This document shows positions 17,914 to 28,900 of a stretch of DNA of 64,000 bases, piece after piece. The DNA lies in contig CAWFPH010000001.1 in assembly GCA_963817615.1 (NCBI GenBank), forward strand, positions 1-64,000, in the 5' to 3' direction. A model generated the notes under the pieces. That model saw only the letters and a list, made by a program, of their open reading frames with translations. It did no database searches and was not told the DNA's origin. Each line of letters begins with the position of its first letter. The first letter of the stretch is position 1. Source of the stretch: FEN-1219 sp963817615. GTDB lineage: Bacteria; Pseudomonadota; Gammaproteobacteria; Steroidobacterales; Rariloculaceae. A program made the position numbers and the translations under genes.

Positions 17914-18609
17914 ATGCACTCACTCGGCGACTCGGTCGCTTCGGGCCGCGTTCGGCAGAAACGCAGCCAGAAGACCTACGAGGCACTCATCGCGACGTGC
18001 TTCAAAATGCTCGAGCAACGCGAGTTCGACGAGATCTCCGTTGCAGATCTCGCGCGGCGAGCCGGGTATTCCGTCGGCGCCTTCTATGCGCGCTTCCAGA
18101 GTAAAGACGAGCTCTTCGATGCGCTGGTCGAGCGGCACATGCGTGACCGAGCAGCTACGCGAGAGCAGCTATTCGCCGTCACGCCGGACGAAGCGTTGAT
18201 CGGCGAGCTCATCGCCGAGATGGTGCACTACTACTGGGAGCGCCGCCGATTTTGGCGCGCCGCGCTCGTTCGCAGCATTCGCGACCCGGATTTTTGGGAG
18301 CCGATTCGCAAACAAGGTCATCAGCTCACGGCCTTGTTGATTCAGCGAATGTCTGCGCGCGCACGCCGACCGTTGAGCGAGGCGGAAGAGACGAACGTGA
18401 CGTTCGCGGTGCAGATAGCGCTCGGCACGATCAACAACGCCATCTTCAACAGACCGGGCCCCATCTTCATCGGTCAGGCCCTATTCGTGGAGAACCTGAC
18501 TCGCGCCTTTCGCAAGGTCTCGGCCTCCGACGACATTTTCGCTCGCCGCTTAGCTTCGCCCTCGAAAAAGCGGGGGCGGCGCCGCTATGCCTCTCGGGTC
18601 CGTCGATAG
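17914..18609 (+). CDS. TetR/AcrR-family transcriptional regulator
   Basis: Residues 18-65 form a TetR helix-turn-helix: AYEALIATC-type helix one (TYEALIATCFKML), then ISVADLARRAGYSVGAFYAR and FQSKDELFDAL. The remaining helical domain would bind ligand and dimerise. About 231 residues, slightly longer than usual because of a basic C-terminal tail (KKRGRRRYASRVRR). It is divergent from the TonB receptor, the usual arrangement for a local repressor. The start is the first ATG ahead of the domain; the ribosome binding site is weak. Confidence 0.9.
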   Translation: MHSLGDSVASGRVRQKRSQKTYEALIATCFKMLEQREFDEISVADLARRAGYSVGAFYARFQSKDELFDALVERHMRDRAATREQLFAVTPDEALIGELIAEMVHYYWERRRFWRAALVRSIRDPDFWEPIRKQGHQLTALLIQRMSARARRPLSEAEETNVTFAVQIALGTINNAIFNRPGPIFIGQALFVENLTRAFRKVSASDDIFARRLASPSKKRGRRRYASRVRR

Positions 18610-18780
18610 CGCGGTTTAGGTCTGGGCCCGAAGCGCAACGGCGCCGCGTCCCGCTACTGTGTCCGACCTGCAGCAGCTCGTCCTTCGCCGTGCGCGAGGA
18701 TGTCGCCATGCTCGCGGGATCGCAAAGCTCAAACGCAAACGCGCGCTCTTGAACTAAAGCCCGGCGGGAGAGGTTAAGAC

Positions 18781-18993
18781 CTAGGATGATCTCGTGCAGA
18801 TCCTCGACGACGGCTGCGCCGGCCCAACGGCATCGCTGAGGTCACCGTCGGTTACGGGCGGCGTCGGTGTGCGCACCACGCGCACGATCTTTTGAGCGCC
18901 GGAAGTCGGCGAGCTGCCTTGTGCCGACGCGGTCGCCACCGCGAGGCAAAGGAACGCGCAGCAGATTGCCCGCGGAGCGGCGGCATTCTTCAT
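18781..18993 (-). pseudogene. 5' remnant of a secreted CBM9/DUF5916-type protein
   Basis: A clear signal peptide (MKNAAAPRAICCAFLCLAVA, cleavage ASA-QG) is followed by TPTPPVTDGDLSDAV, the start of the CBM9-like N-terminal domain of DUF5916 outer-membrane proteins, where the next residues are normally WAxA and EDLHEI. Here those residues (AVVEDLHEII) are found after a one-base loss near 18825. The gene then ends; no barrel region is present. A broken 5' end of a much longer gene. Confidence 0.55.
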
Positions 18994-18994
18994 G

Positions 18995-19031
18995 GTACGA
19001 ACCTAGATCCAAATGCTACGAACCTAGATCC
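18995..19031. repeat. Two 16-base direct repeats
   Basis: TACGAACCTAGATCCA occurs at 18995-19010 and again at 19016-19031, five bases apart, directly upstream of the signal-peptide remnant. It may be a duplication scar or a regulator site; no function can be shown. Confidence 0.45.
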
Positions 19032-19327
19032 ACAGAAGTTTTCGGCGATGAGGCGGTACTCAAGGAGGCGGCTTCGCTCCCGCGACCTGCCGCATCTGTC
19101 TGCGTTCGCCGCGCCGGCGCGGCGGGTCACTGGATTCGGCAAGGGCGGTCCAAGCGTTGCCGCACGCGAAAGCGGCGTGCCGTATGCGGCGTGAGAACGT
19201 TGTGCCTCTTCATCGTTCGAGCAGCGCCGCGCAATCCCACGACGACCGCCTCTGGTAACAGCTACCGACGACGTTCACTATCGGCTCGAGACCATATCGT
19301 GTCTCGCTCGTCGTAGGAGATTCGCCC

Positions 19328-19792
19328 ATGAACGTCAGATCAACGCTCGCGATTCTCGCTGTTGTGCTCGTCGATCCGCATGTTACGTTCGCGCAGGCGC
19401 CTAAAGTCGACGCGTGTGCGTTGCTCACGCCGACACAGATCGGCGCAGCACTTGGCATGCCGGTCGCGATCAGCCTGGGGCAGGGCACCCAAGCCTGCCA
19501 ATGGACTGCGACCAAACCAGGCTCGAACGCCGTCAAAGTAAGCGTGAGCTTCATCAGCATGGCGGGTTTCGACGCGGCCAAGAAGTCGTTTGGCCCAATC
19601 ACCAGTACGCCCGTCGGAGGTCTCGGGGAGGATGCGTACTACTCGACGATGGGAAGACCCGACACGACGACCTTGCGCGTGAAGAAGGGCGCGTCTGCGT
19701 TCACCGTCCGCGTGTTCGGCGGCGGCCTTTCCGCGGATGAAGCCGAGAACGAGGAGAAGGCTGTCGCTCAGGCCGTCCTCGCCAAACTATAA
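19328..19792 (+). CDS. Secreted DUF3558-like protein
   Basis: A signal peptide (MNVRSTLAILAVVLV, cleavage after TFA) precedes DACALLTPTQIGAALGMPV, the opening motif of DUF3558-like proteins, with a second conserved cysteine in QACQWTA and a GLGEDAYY turn. About 130 mature residues, probably a small periplasmic disulfide-bonded domain. TAGGAG stands eight bases before the ATG. No lipobox is evident. Function unknown for the family. Confidence 0.75.
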   Translation: MNVRSTLAILAVVLVDPHVTFAQAPKVDACALLTPTQIGAALGMPVAISLGQGTQACQWTATKPGSNAVKVSVSFISMAGFDAAKKSFGPITSTPVGGLGEDAYYSTMGRPDTTTLRVKKGASAFTVRVFGGGLSADEAENEEKAVAQAVLAKL

Positions 19793-19976
19793 GCGGATGG
19801 GCGAACGCGGATTCGGTTGACGGCATCGGACTCTACCTGGCCCGGTTGGCGGCTCCACTCGCACGCAGGGGAGCACGCGCATGGCGCAATGGAGTGGAGC
19901 CTCGAGAAGACGGTTTCGCCGAGGCCTCCGTGAGCTTGCTCGAGGTTGCTCGGCCGAGCAAACGCCGGCTGCTGCG

Positions 19977-20310
19977 CTAGCGCTTCGCCGCCGCCTCGCG
20001 CTCCGCTGCGCACGCGCCGCTCAAGATGTTGTGCATGGCGTAGTTGCCCTCCTGGCACGCGTATTCGTACATCCCATAGTCGTTGTCGAGTGTAAGTGGC
20101 AGCTCGATCGTCCAAGGTGCGGTCCAAGTCTGCGGGTCGTTGATCACGATGTCGTAGCGCAGCGAATCGGCTGCGGTGCGCGTGAAGCGCTCGGTGATGG
20201 TGAGGGCCTCGCTGTGCCGCGGCCCGCCGCCGTTCACGCCGATGGCCGTTCGGTTCGTGAAGTTCGGTCTCGATTACGAGCACGTCGCCCTCGAAACGGC
20301 CGCGTGAGTC
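19977..20310 (-). pseudogene. C-terminal remnant of the lipocalin-tail secreted family
   Basis: The 86 codons from 20237 (SEALTITERFTRTAADSLRY, then TWTAPWTIELPL, ending EYACQEGNYAMHNILSGA) match the C-terminal end of the same broad secreted family as the gene at 61393. Its preceding segment (RFEGDVLVIET) lies in another frame, so a frameshift sits near 20265. The 5' part is replaced at about 20311 by the IS91 copy. Only the last third of the gene survives. Confidence 0.65.
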
Positions 20311-20311
20311 G

Positions 20312-20966
20312 CCGAGCCGACGGGTGCAGTGACGTTGATCCAGCGATTCGGGTCTGCGCTCAATCTCAATGTTCACCTGCACATGCTCGTGCTCGACGGC
20401 GCGTACGTCGTCGGCACCACGCTGCCCGTGTTTCGGCGAATCGATCCGCCGCAGCAGGAGGAGTTGCGAGCCCTCTCGTGGACTTCATCGCGCGCCTCGC
20501 AGCCCTGGTGCCGGGCCGACATCCAAAGACGTGCGTATGAACTGGGCACGGCGCTTGAAGCGCGTGTTCGGGATCGAGATCGAGCAGTGCGTGCGCTGCG
20601 GCGGGCGGCTGAAAGTGATTGCGAGTATCGAGGAGCCGGAGCTCATCGAGCGGATCCTTGCGCAGCGGCGTGAACAAGGAGAGGAGGAGGCACCGAGGGC
20701 GCCGCTCGGGGCGCGAGCTCCGCCGCAGGCGTCGTTGTTTTGACTCGGCCGATCGTTGACGGGCGCGTGCTCTGAGGTGTGGGCAGCGGGCGGTGCTGCG
20801 TCGGCGCGACCCAAGGCGTCGATCGGCGCGGCGGACGCGGTGAAATTCGCGGCGACGTGGGGTGTGAAGGCCGATTCGCCGTCGTGCTCGGCCGGCAGCT
20901 TTGCCAAAATGACTCTTATGCGCCACTGCCGTCGGCGCCGACAGGCCGTTCAAAGCGCCTATCCGC
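20312..20966 (+). mobile_element. IS91-family element remnant B, with conserved right end
   Basis: This copy keeps the HUH motif of the relaxase-like transposase (NVHLHMLVLDG) but a deletion joins EELRAL directly to the DFIARLAAL region, and a second one removes the segment after LVP as in copy A. The C-terminal zinc-like part (EQCVRCGGRLKVIA) and stop are followed by the 130-base right terminus that ends in CAAAGCGCCTATCCGC at 20966. The right end sits inside a DUF2332 gene; the left end truncates a secreted-protein gene. Not autonomous. Confidence 0.85.
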
Positions 20967-21430
20967 ATGCACAGATTCAGCCCCAGGCTCGGCCCGACCT
21001 CGACGAGGGCGAGCCGGCGGCGCACGCACGCGGCCGCGAAGAGCAAACCGGGATAGAGGGCCGCGCAACGCAGCGGATCGTTGATTTGAGCGGACCTCTG
21101 CAACAGCACGCGAAGCTCCGTCGCGTGCTTCAACAACGACCTTCGCAGCGCGCTGAAGGAGCTCCAGCCGGTATCCCGCGGTAGCGCGAAACGGTGCTTC
21201 GCTGCGAGATACGCCATCGCGGCAAACAGCACGCGGCTGGTTTGATTCTGCGCGAGGTTTTCCGCGGACGCGCAGGCGACGATCCGCATGAGCTCACGAT
21301 CGTCGGCGATGCGCTGGCGGACGGTCTCCCAGGGCTCGCGCAGAGACCAGAAGCGCAGCAAGGATTCGCGCGCGTCGCGAATCGCATCGGAAGTCGGCGC
21401 CGTATCTCGCCGCGACGGCCGGTCACGCAT
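20967..21430 (-). pseudogene. DUF2332 protein truncated by an IS91 end
   Basis: The start at 21430 lies five bases after the Lhr stop codon, so it was the second gene of that operon. The protein shows DUF2332 features: an N-terminal helical part (ESLLRFWSLREPWETV), the RSAQINDPLRCAALYPGLL block and the motif LVEVGPSLGLNLCM, which resembles the SAM-binding-like loop of the family (EVGxSAGLNL). The frame then runs into the right end of IS91 copy B at 20966, so about half of the usual 330 residues are missing and the C-terminus is IS-derived read-through. Confidence 0.65.
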
Positions 21431-21434
21431 CAAC

Positions 21435-24400
21435 TCATCGCGTCCGCACCGCCGCACGCACCAGCCACCGCGCGGGGCTCGAGCTGCCGGGCGCGAGCAG
21501 CTCCGCGACGCGGCGCTCGCGCCGGAGCTCCTCGACTGCCTCGATGAGCGCGAACTGCTCGCCGCCGAGCGGCTCGACGAAACGCCCGCCTCGGATCTCG
21601 CCGCGCGCCTCGGCGCGTCGGTAGATCGGCAGCAGCTCGCGCCACGACGGCGCGAGCGCCTCGCGCGCGACGACGCCGTAGCGGCGCAAGAGGGCCATCG
21701 CGGCGTGCTCGACGGCCTCGGCACGACCCGCGCCCGCGTCCGTCGGCCGGCCGAGCAGCGCCCAGCGGCCCGCGGCATCGAACGCGGCGGTGCCGCGCAG
21801 CCGGCCGCGGCGGCGGAAGCCGCGGCGCCGGCTCTGCGGCGTGAGCACGGCGCGCAAGCCATGGAACGAGTCGGCGGTCACGAGCCCGCGCGCGACGAGC
21901 TCGCCGAGCGCGTCCTCGACCTGCACGCGGAGCAAGCCGCTCGCTTGCACGATCTCGACGAAGAACGAAGCGCCGCGCGCCTCGAGCGCGGCCGCGACGC
22001 GCTCGGCCGCGCTGGTCAGGCCCTCGCGCGCCGCATCCGCCGCACCCAGCGCCCGCCAGTGTGCAAGCGTCGAGCGCGGCACGAGCGCGATCGGCGAGGT
22101 CGCGACCGTGGTCGCGTGCCCGGGGGCGGCCCGCCGTTCGGCCGCGGCCGCCACCAGACGACTTCGCCGGCCGCGCAGAGCTGATCGAGCAGCGCGGGGC
22201 TGTAGTCGACGATGCGCGCGGGCAGCACCTCGCGCTCCCAGAGCGCGGCCGGCAGCGCGAAGCCTTGCAGCTCGCCGATGACGCCCGCGAGCGCCTCTCG
22301 GCCCTCGCGCGCCTCGTCGCCGAGGCCGTGCCAGCGGAACAGGAAGCGCTGGAAATCGGCGAGCGTCGCGGGCTCGATCTCGCTGCGCAGGCGTTTCAGC
22401 GTGTAGCGATGGATTCGGGCGAGCAGGCGCCGCTCGCACCACTCTTCCGCGCCGCCGACGGCGGGGGTGAAGGTGCCGCGCATCGCGGCGCCCTGCTGCT
22501 CGAGCGCCGCGAGCGCCGGCAGCACGTCGAGCGCGCGCAGGCCGAGCGGTCGCGCGAGCGTCTCCACCGTGACGGGCCCGAGCGCCTCGAGCCTGCTGCG
22601 CACGAGCTCGCGCAGCGCCGCATCGGGATCAGTCGGCGCGTCGCCGAGCACGGCGAGCTCGACGTCGGGGACGGCGCCCGGCAGCGCGAGTGGAACTTCC
22701 GCGAGGCGCTCCGCGCTGACCCAGACCGGCCCGGCGCCGCGCAGCTCGACCGTCGTCGCGCGGCCGTCGGCTCGGAGCGCGTCGAACGCCGAACGCCAGC
22801 TCGCGGGCGCTTCGCCTTCCGCGACGAGCCCGACCGTCACGAGCGCGTCGTGCAGCTCGTCCGCGCCCCGGGCCTGCGGCCAGGCCTCGCTGCGCACGCG
22901 AGCGATCGCGTCCGCATCGAGCTTGCCGAGGTCGGCGGCCTGCTCGGGGCTCATGAAGCGGCGCGTCTGCACGGCGAGCGTCCTGCGCTCCTCCGCGGGT
23001 GCGTCGTCGAGGAACGCGTACGGCTTCGCGCCGAGAATCTCTTGCGCGAGCGGCGACGGGCTCGTCAGCTCGCGGCACAGCACCTCGACCTCGCCGGACT
23101 CGATCCGCGCGAGCAGTCGCGCGGCGCCGTCGACATCCATCGCGCCCGTGAGGCAATCGTCGAGTGTCTGCGCGACGAGCGGGTGATCCGGGATCTCGCG
23201 ATCGCCGCCCGACAGGTTCTCGGCGCACGCGAGCTGATCCGGGAACACCGTCGAGAGCAGGTCCTCGGCATCCATCCGCTGGAACTGCGCGGGCGCCTTC
23301 TTGCCATTGCGAAAGCGCCGGATCGCGAGCGCGACCGTGGAATTCCAGCGCCAGTACGTCGCGAACACCGGTGCGTCGAGCACCGCATGCGTGAGCACGT
23401 CGCGGATCGTGCTGCTCGTGAGGTATCGAGCGACCTCGTCGAGCGCGAAGCTATGCACGGCGCCGAGCGAGATCACGATCGAGTCCTCGAGCGCCGCGGC
23501 CTGCAGCTCGAAGTTAAAACGGCGGCAGAAGCGCTTGCGCAGCGCGAGCCCCCACGCGCGGTTCACGCGCGAGCCGAACGGCGAATGGATCACGAGATGC
23601 GTGTCGCCGGTCTCGTCGAAGAACCGCTCGAAGATCACGCGTTTCGTGCTCGGCAATGCGCCGAGCGCGGCCTTCGCGGCCGCGAGGTACTCGACGAGCT
23701 GCTCCGCCGCCGATTCGTCGAGCGCGAGCGTCTCTCGAAGCCACGCGACCGCGGCCGGCGCGTCCGCGTCGTCGATCAGATCGGCGAGCGTGTCGTTCAG
23801 GCGGCCGACCGAGCTCGACAGCTCATCGGTACGGCCGAGCCCTTCGCCGAGCCAGAACGGGATCGTCGGCGGCGCGCCGTGCGCGTCGCTGACGTAGACC
23901 TTGCCCGACTCGGTCTTCTCGATTCGGTACGACGCGAGCCCGAGCTGGAAGATGTCGCCCACCATGCTCTCGAACGCGAAGTCCTCGTTCAGCGTGCCGA
24001 CTTTCTGCTCGTTCGGCAGACGACGTCGTAGTCGAATTGATCGGGAATCGCGCCGCCGTTCGTGATCGCGGTGAGCCGCGCGCCGCGCCGGCCGCGCAAG
24101 ATCCCGTTCACGCGGTCGAAGTGCAGATGCGCGCTCCTGCGGCCGCGGTGCGTCGTGAAGCCGTCCGCGAGCATCCGCGCGACCGCGACGAACCGCTCTT
24201 TGGTCAGATCGCGGTAGCTCGCCGCGCGCGTGAAGCGCGCGTGCAGATCCTCGACGCGCCACTCGCGCATCCCGACCTCGGCGACGATCTGCTGCGCGAG
24301 CACGTCGAGCGGCGCGTTGCGCGGCTTGATCGCGTCGAGCTCGGCGCGCCGGATCGCATCGAGCAGCGCCGCGCATTCGACGAGGTCGTCGCGCGACAGC

Positions 24401-25551
24401 GGGAACAGCCGGCCCTTCGGCAACCCGTCGAGCCCGTGGCCCGAGCGGCCGACGCGCTGCAGGAACGCCGCGATCGCGCGCGGCGACCCGAGCTGGCAGA
24501 CGAGGTCGACGTCGCCGATGTCGATACCGAGCTCCAACGACGACGTCGCGACGAGTGCCTTGAGCTCCCCGGCTTTGAGCCGCTCCTCGGCCTTGAGCCG
24601 ATGCTCCTTCGCGAGGCTGCCGTGATGCGAGGTCACCGCGTCCTCGCCGAGGCGCTCCGCGAGATGGCGCGCCGCGCGCTCGGCGAGGCGGCGCGTGTTC
24701 ACGAACACGAGCGTCGTGCGGTGTGCCCGGATCAACTTGGCGAGGCGGTCGTACTCTTCCGTCCAAACCTCATTCGGCATGATCGCCTCGAGCGGCGAGG
24801 ACGGTAGCTCGAGCGTGAGGTCGCGTCGGCGCACATGGCCCTCGTCGATCACCGTGCACTCCGTGCGTTCGGCGCCCGTGAGGAATGCGGTCAGAACGTC
24901 GATCGGCTTCGTCGTCGCGGAGATGCCGACGCGCGTCGGCGGCGGTGCGCCGCCCGCTTCGCAGAGGGCCGCGAGCCGCTCGAGCGACAACGCGAGATGC
25001 GCCCCGCGCTTGTTGCCGGCGAGCGCGTGGATCTCGTCGACGATCGCCGTCCGCACGGACTTCAGCATCTCGCGGCCGGACTCCGCCGTGAGCAGGATGT
25101 AGAGCGACTCGGGCGTCGTGACGAGAATGTGCGGCGGCGAGCGGCGCATCCGCGCACGCTCCGTCTGCGGCGTGTCGCCGGTGCGCACGGCCGCGCGGAT
25201 CGGAGAGTCGCCGCCGAGCAGCTGCGCGGCGAGCTCGCGGCCGATGCCGTCGAGCGGCGCGCGCAAGTTCTTCTCGATGTCGTTCGAGAGCGCTTTGAGC
25301 GGCGACACGTAGAGCACTTGCGTCTCGTTGCGCAAACGCCCCAGCGCGGCTTGCTTCGCAAGCTCGTCGATCATTGCTAGGAACGCCGCGAGCGTCTTGC
25401 CGGAGCCTGTCGGCGCGCTGATCAGCGTGTTCGTGCCCGCGCCGATCGCGGCCCAGGCCTTGAGCTGCACGCTCGTCGGCGCGGGGAAAGCGCCGCGGAA
25501 CCAAGCCGCGACAGCCGGGTGGAAATTGGCGGGTAGCATGCTACTAAGCAT
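21435..25551 (-). pseudogene. lhr: Lhr-family large helicase, two frameshifts
   Basis: The three reading-frame segments together give about 1370 residues in Lhr order. Segment one (from 25551 or 25539): Q-motif region, Walker A SAPTGSGKT, DEIH box, SAT motif (GISATTKP), helicase C motifs (VFVNTRRLAERAAR, LVCQLGSPRAIAAFLQRVGR). A one-base loss near 24018 separates FDYDVV from LPNEQKVGTLNEDF. Segment two carries the Lhr winged-helix and core domain. A slip in a run of C near 22130 moves to segment three, which ends at 21435. Lhr unwinds DNA or RNA-DNA hybrids 3'-5' in repair. If the slips are read errors the gene is intact; otherwise it is dead. Confidence 0.85.
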
Positions 25552-25937
25552 ACAAAAGGGTGTGTTTATGTCCAGTACCCAACAGTTATGTCGGCTGCTG
25601 CTCAAGTTTCGCGGGCAGCGGCCGTCTGCACGGTGATGGACAGGATCTCCGGCGTCTTACAAACCGCGCTCGGCGGCGTCTAATCGAGCCTGAAGCGGCT
25701 CGACACGGCCGCGCAGAAGATGGCGACGGCTGCGGTGCGGGCGACGAGCCAAGCGATCTCGCGGACCCTCTCGCTCAGGCGCTGGTGGCGCAGCGCTCGC
25801 TCGAGGTATCGGCTACGGTGATGCGCCGCGCCGACGACGCGCTCGGTGCGTTGCTCGCCGCGCTCGTCTAAGAGCTCGGCGTAGTCGAGCTCCGGCGACG
25901 TAAGCAAAGCCAGCGAGCGGTCATCGAGGCAGGCCGC
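25552..25937. other. Intergenic region downstream of the fusion kinase
   Basis: About 385 bases. It contains one weak minus-strand frame (25680-25907, listed separately) and no recognisable promoter or terminator. Confidence 0.3.
25680..25907 (-). CDS. Doubtful small ORF with one hydrophobic segment
   Basis: The frame has only a TTG start and no ribosome binding site. It reads ELDYAELLDERGEQRTERVV, then a hydrophobic stretch (EIAWLVARTAAVAIFCAAV) near the C-terminus. It follows the kinase gene on the same strand by 30 bases. It may be a small membrane protein or a remnant; no family recognised. Confidence 0.2.
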   Translation of the reverse strand: MLTSPELDYAELLDERGEQRTERVVGAAHHRSRYLERALRHQRLSERVREIAWLVARTAAVAIFCAAVSSRFRLD

Positions 25938-28900
25938 TCACGGAGTGACGGCCCCAAGGTACTTGTCGTACCAGCCGAGGGTCTCTTTCAGCGCTTCGCT
26001 GCGCGGAGGTGAGCCATGGCCGGACTCGAGTATCACGTGCCGCTTCTGCCCCGGCGCCGAACCCAGCAGCCTGAACAAAGGCAACTGCGAGGTTTCGACC
26101 GGGCTGTACTCGTCATACCGACCGTTCACCATTAGCACCGGGATCTTGACTCGCGGCGCGTAGTTGATGATGTCGATGAATGGCGTCGTCCCTTGATAAT
26201 CAGGCAAGCCGCCCGACAGCCATACCGCCGCCTTGATGCGCGACTCGACCGCAACCAGCGGCACCGCGATCTGCCCACCCGTGCTGAGTCCAACATAGCC
26301 GATCTTCGCAGCATCGACGTCCGGCCGTGTTTCGAGGTAATCGAGCGCTCGACCGAGATCCCAGCGCCACTCGATCAACGTGCGCGTCATTCGAACCGGG
26401 TCATTGAAGTCGATTGGCGTCTTGAAGCGCTCGAGACTGCCCTGGAAGACCGGCTGCACGATCATTCTTCCGGACTTGACGATGTAATCCACGGGGAGGG
26501 CTGCAAACCCCGGCTCCAGCGTCTCCACCGTTCCCGGAAATAGGAAGACTTGTGCGCCGGAAAAAAGGATGACGGGTTGAAATGGAGGACGTGCTCGCCG
26601 CGGCACGAACAGGATGACGTCCATGCGCTCTTGGTTGTACCCAGTATTGATCGTCACCCGCTCTTTGGTCCAGTCGTCCGTGGTTGCCATTTTGACCGGC
26701 GCGGTTGCGTCCAGTAGGCCGGAGGTATAGGCAAACTGCTGCACCAACGTGGCAAAGGTCTCATCGGAGACTGGCTTCAAAGAACTGAGATCTGCGCGAC
26801 CGCGAGTCGCGAGGTCAAGGGTCGCGCGCAATGCGGGCCCATTCGTCGGTTCGCTCAAGCTCTGAACGAGCCTGAAGCCATTGAGACGTGATCGCTCGAT
26901 CAGCGCCGCCGGCGCGGTGGTGGAATAGGAATACCAAGGATCTTCCCAGCTTCCCCCAACGACCCAGCCTCCACCGCTCGGCGCGGTGTTCAGGATCCAC
27001 TCGCGAACATTGCCGAAGAGGTCGCTGGTGCCATAGGGGCCCGCACCCTGAAACTGGCCGACCGGCGCCGGTCCCGACGTTCCGAGATTCGAGAGGGGCG
27101 CCGTCGAGGCCGCGAGCGAACCATCTGCCAGCGATGCGGCGTGCGCCCAGTGGTAGAGGGTCGGCAAGCTCTTGCCACGGTATCGCGCGTAAGCCATCGC
27201 CTCGTACCAACTGATTCCAGCAACAGGGAAATCGCCCTGGCCGTCCGGGTAGCTGCCGAGCTCCCACGATGCGGGCCCGGCACGCCCCGTGCCATCGACG
27301 AACAACCGCATCGCGGCCTCGAAGGGCAGCGACTCGCCGTCTTTCTCGATACGGAGGCCGTCCCACCAGGAACGCCGCTCATAGCCGCCGGCCTGAACGA
27401 ACTCTTTGTACTCCGCGTTCGTGACCTCGTGGCGATCGATCAGGAAGGCCGGGACTTGCTGAGGAGGCAAACGCTGGAGGATGAACGCCGTCGATCCGCC
27501 AGGCACAAAGACCATATCGGCCGGTTGCTCGCCAACTGCGGACATCGTGATATTCAGCTGGCCGGCATCCTGCGTCAGGTATCCGCCGATACCGCTCCGA
27601 TATCCGAGTGCAGTATTCGCGCGCTCCACGGTTTCGAAGCCCGCCTTTTCGAATCGCCATCGCATGGCGCGCCGTGGCAACTCGACGCGAGCCAGAGGCG
27701 TGCGCCCCATGTGTTGCCACACGTCCTTCACATCGTCGTAACCGCGCGCAAACACGTCAGCTCCCGAGGGAGTGGACGTGATGGCGTAGACCGTCGTGAA
27801 CAGCGGCATCAGCGAGTTGAGCAGCGAGTCGTCCGGAATGACGCTGCGGACTTCCTGCGCACGCGCGAACGCCGCCGCGTAATTCCCGGTATCGGTCAGG
27901 CTCGCGATCTCCGCTACGGCCGAGTGCGCGGCCTTCAAACGTTGCACGCGCTGCCAGCCGAAATAGCTCGCCGCCAGGACGCCGATCACCGTTGCGACGA
28001 CTGCGCCGATCGACAGTACACGCCGCGAACCGCGCGCGGGTGCCGTTAACCGGCTCACCGATGCGGCTGTCTGAGCGGATTCGGATGCAACGCTCATGGG
28101 CGCGACGTCCTGCAACGACTCGCCGGCCTCGTCGCCGAGGCTCGTGTAGCCTTGTGGACCCCGTCGTGTCGGGTCGGTGACACCCGTTCGCTCGGCCGTC
28201 GCAACGCGCGCCTCGGTCTTGCGCGCCACTCGCTTCAGATCTACGACGAGGTCCGGCATCGATTGATAGCGCTCGGCCGGATCCTTCTCGATTGCCTTCG
28301 CAACGATCGTCCGCAAGGCCTCCGGTAGGCCGGCCGGCAACGCGGTCGGCTCCGCGTGCACGACGGCATGCATTAGATCGACCTCGGTCATTGCGTCGAA
28401 CGGCCGACGGTTCGTGAGCATCTCGTAGAGCACGACGCCGAACGCAAACACGTCGCTGCGCGCGTCGAGCGCGCGGCCCGATATTTGCTCGGGCGACATG
28501 TAGGCGGGCGTGCCGATGATCGCGCCCGCACGCGTGGACGACTGCGCAGCTACGGGCTCCGCCGCGCTCTCGCGCACGCTCTTCGCCAAGCCGAAGTCGC
28601 CGAGCTTCGCGTAACCCGAGCTGCTGACGAGGATATTCCCGGGCTTCACGTCGCGATGCAGGATGTTCGCCGCGTGCGCCGTCGCGAGCGCGTCGGCGAC
28701 GCCGATCAACAGCTCCACAACCTGCCGCCAGGTGCGCGGCTGCATCTGCCGCCATTCCTCGAGCGTGCCGCCGTCGACGACTTCCGTCACGAGGTATTGG
28801 GACCCCGCGTAGTCGCCGACGTCGTACACCGTGACGATGTGCGGATGATTCAGCGCCGACGCCATTTGGGCTTCGCGCTGAAAACGACGGGCTGCGCTCG

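Noticed and set aside
22061..24031. Plus-strand frame of 656 codons
   Set aside because: Antisense shadow of lhr in high-GC DNA; composition dominated by Arg, Glu and Ala.
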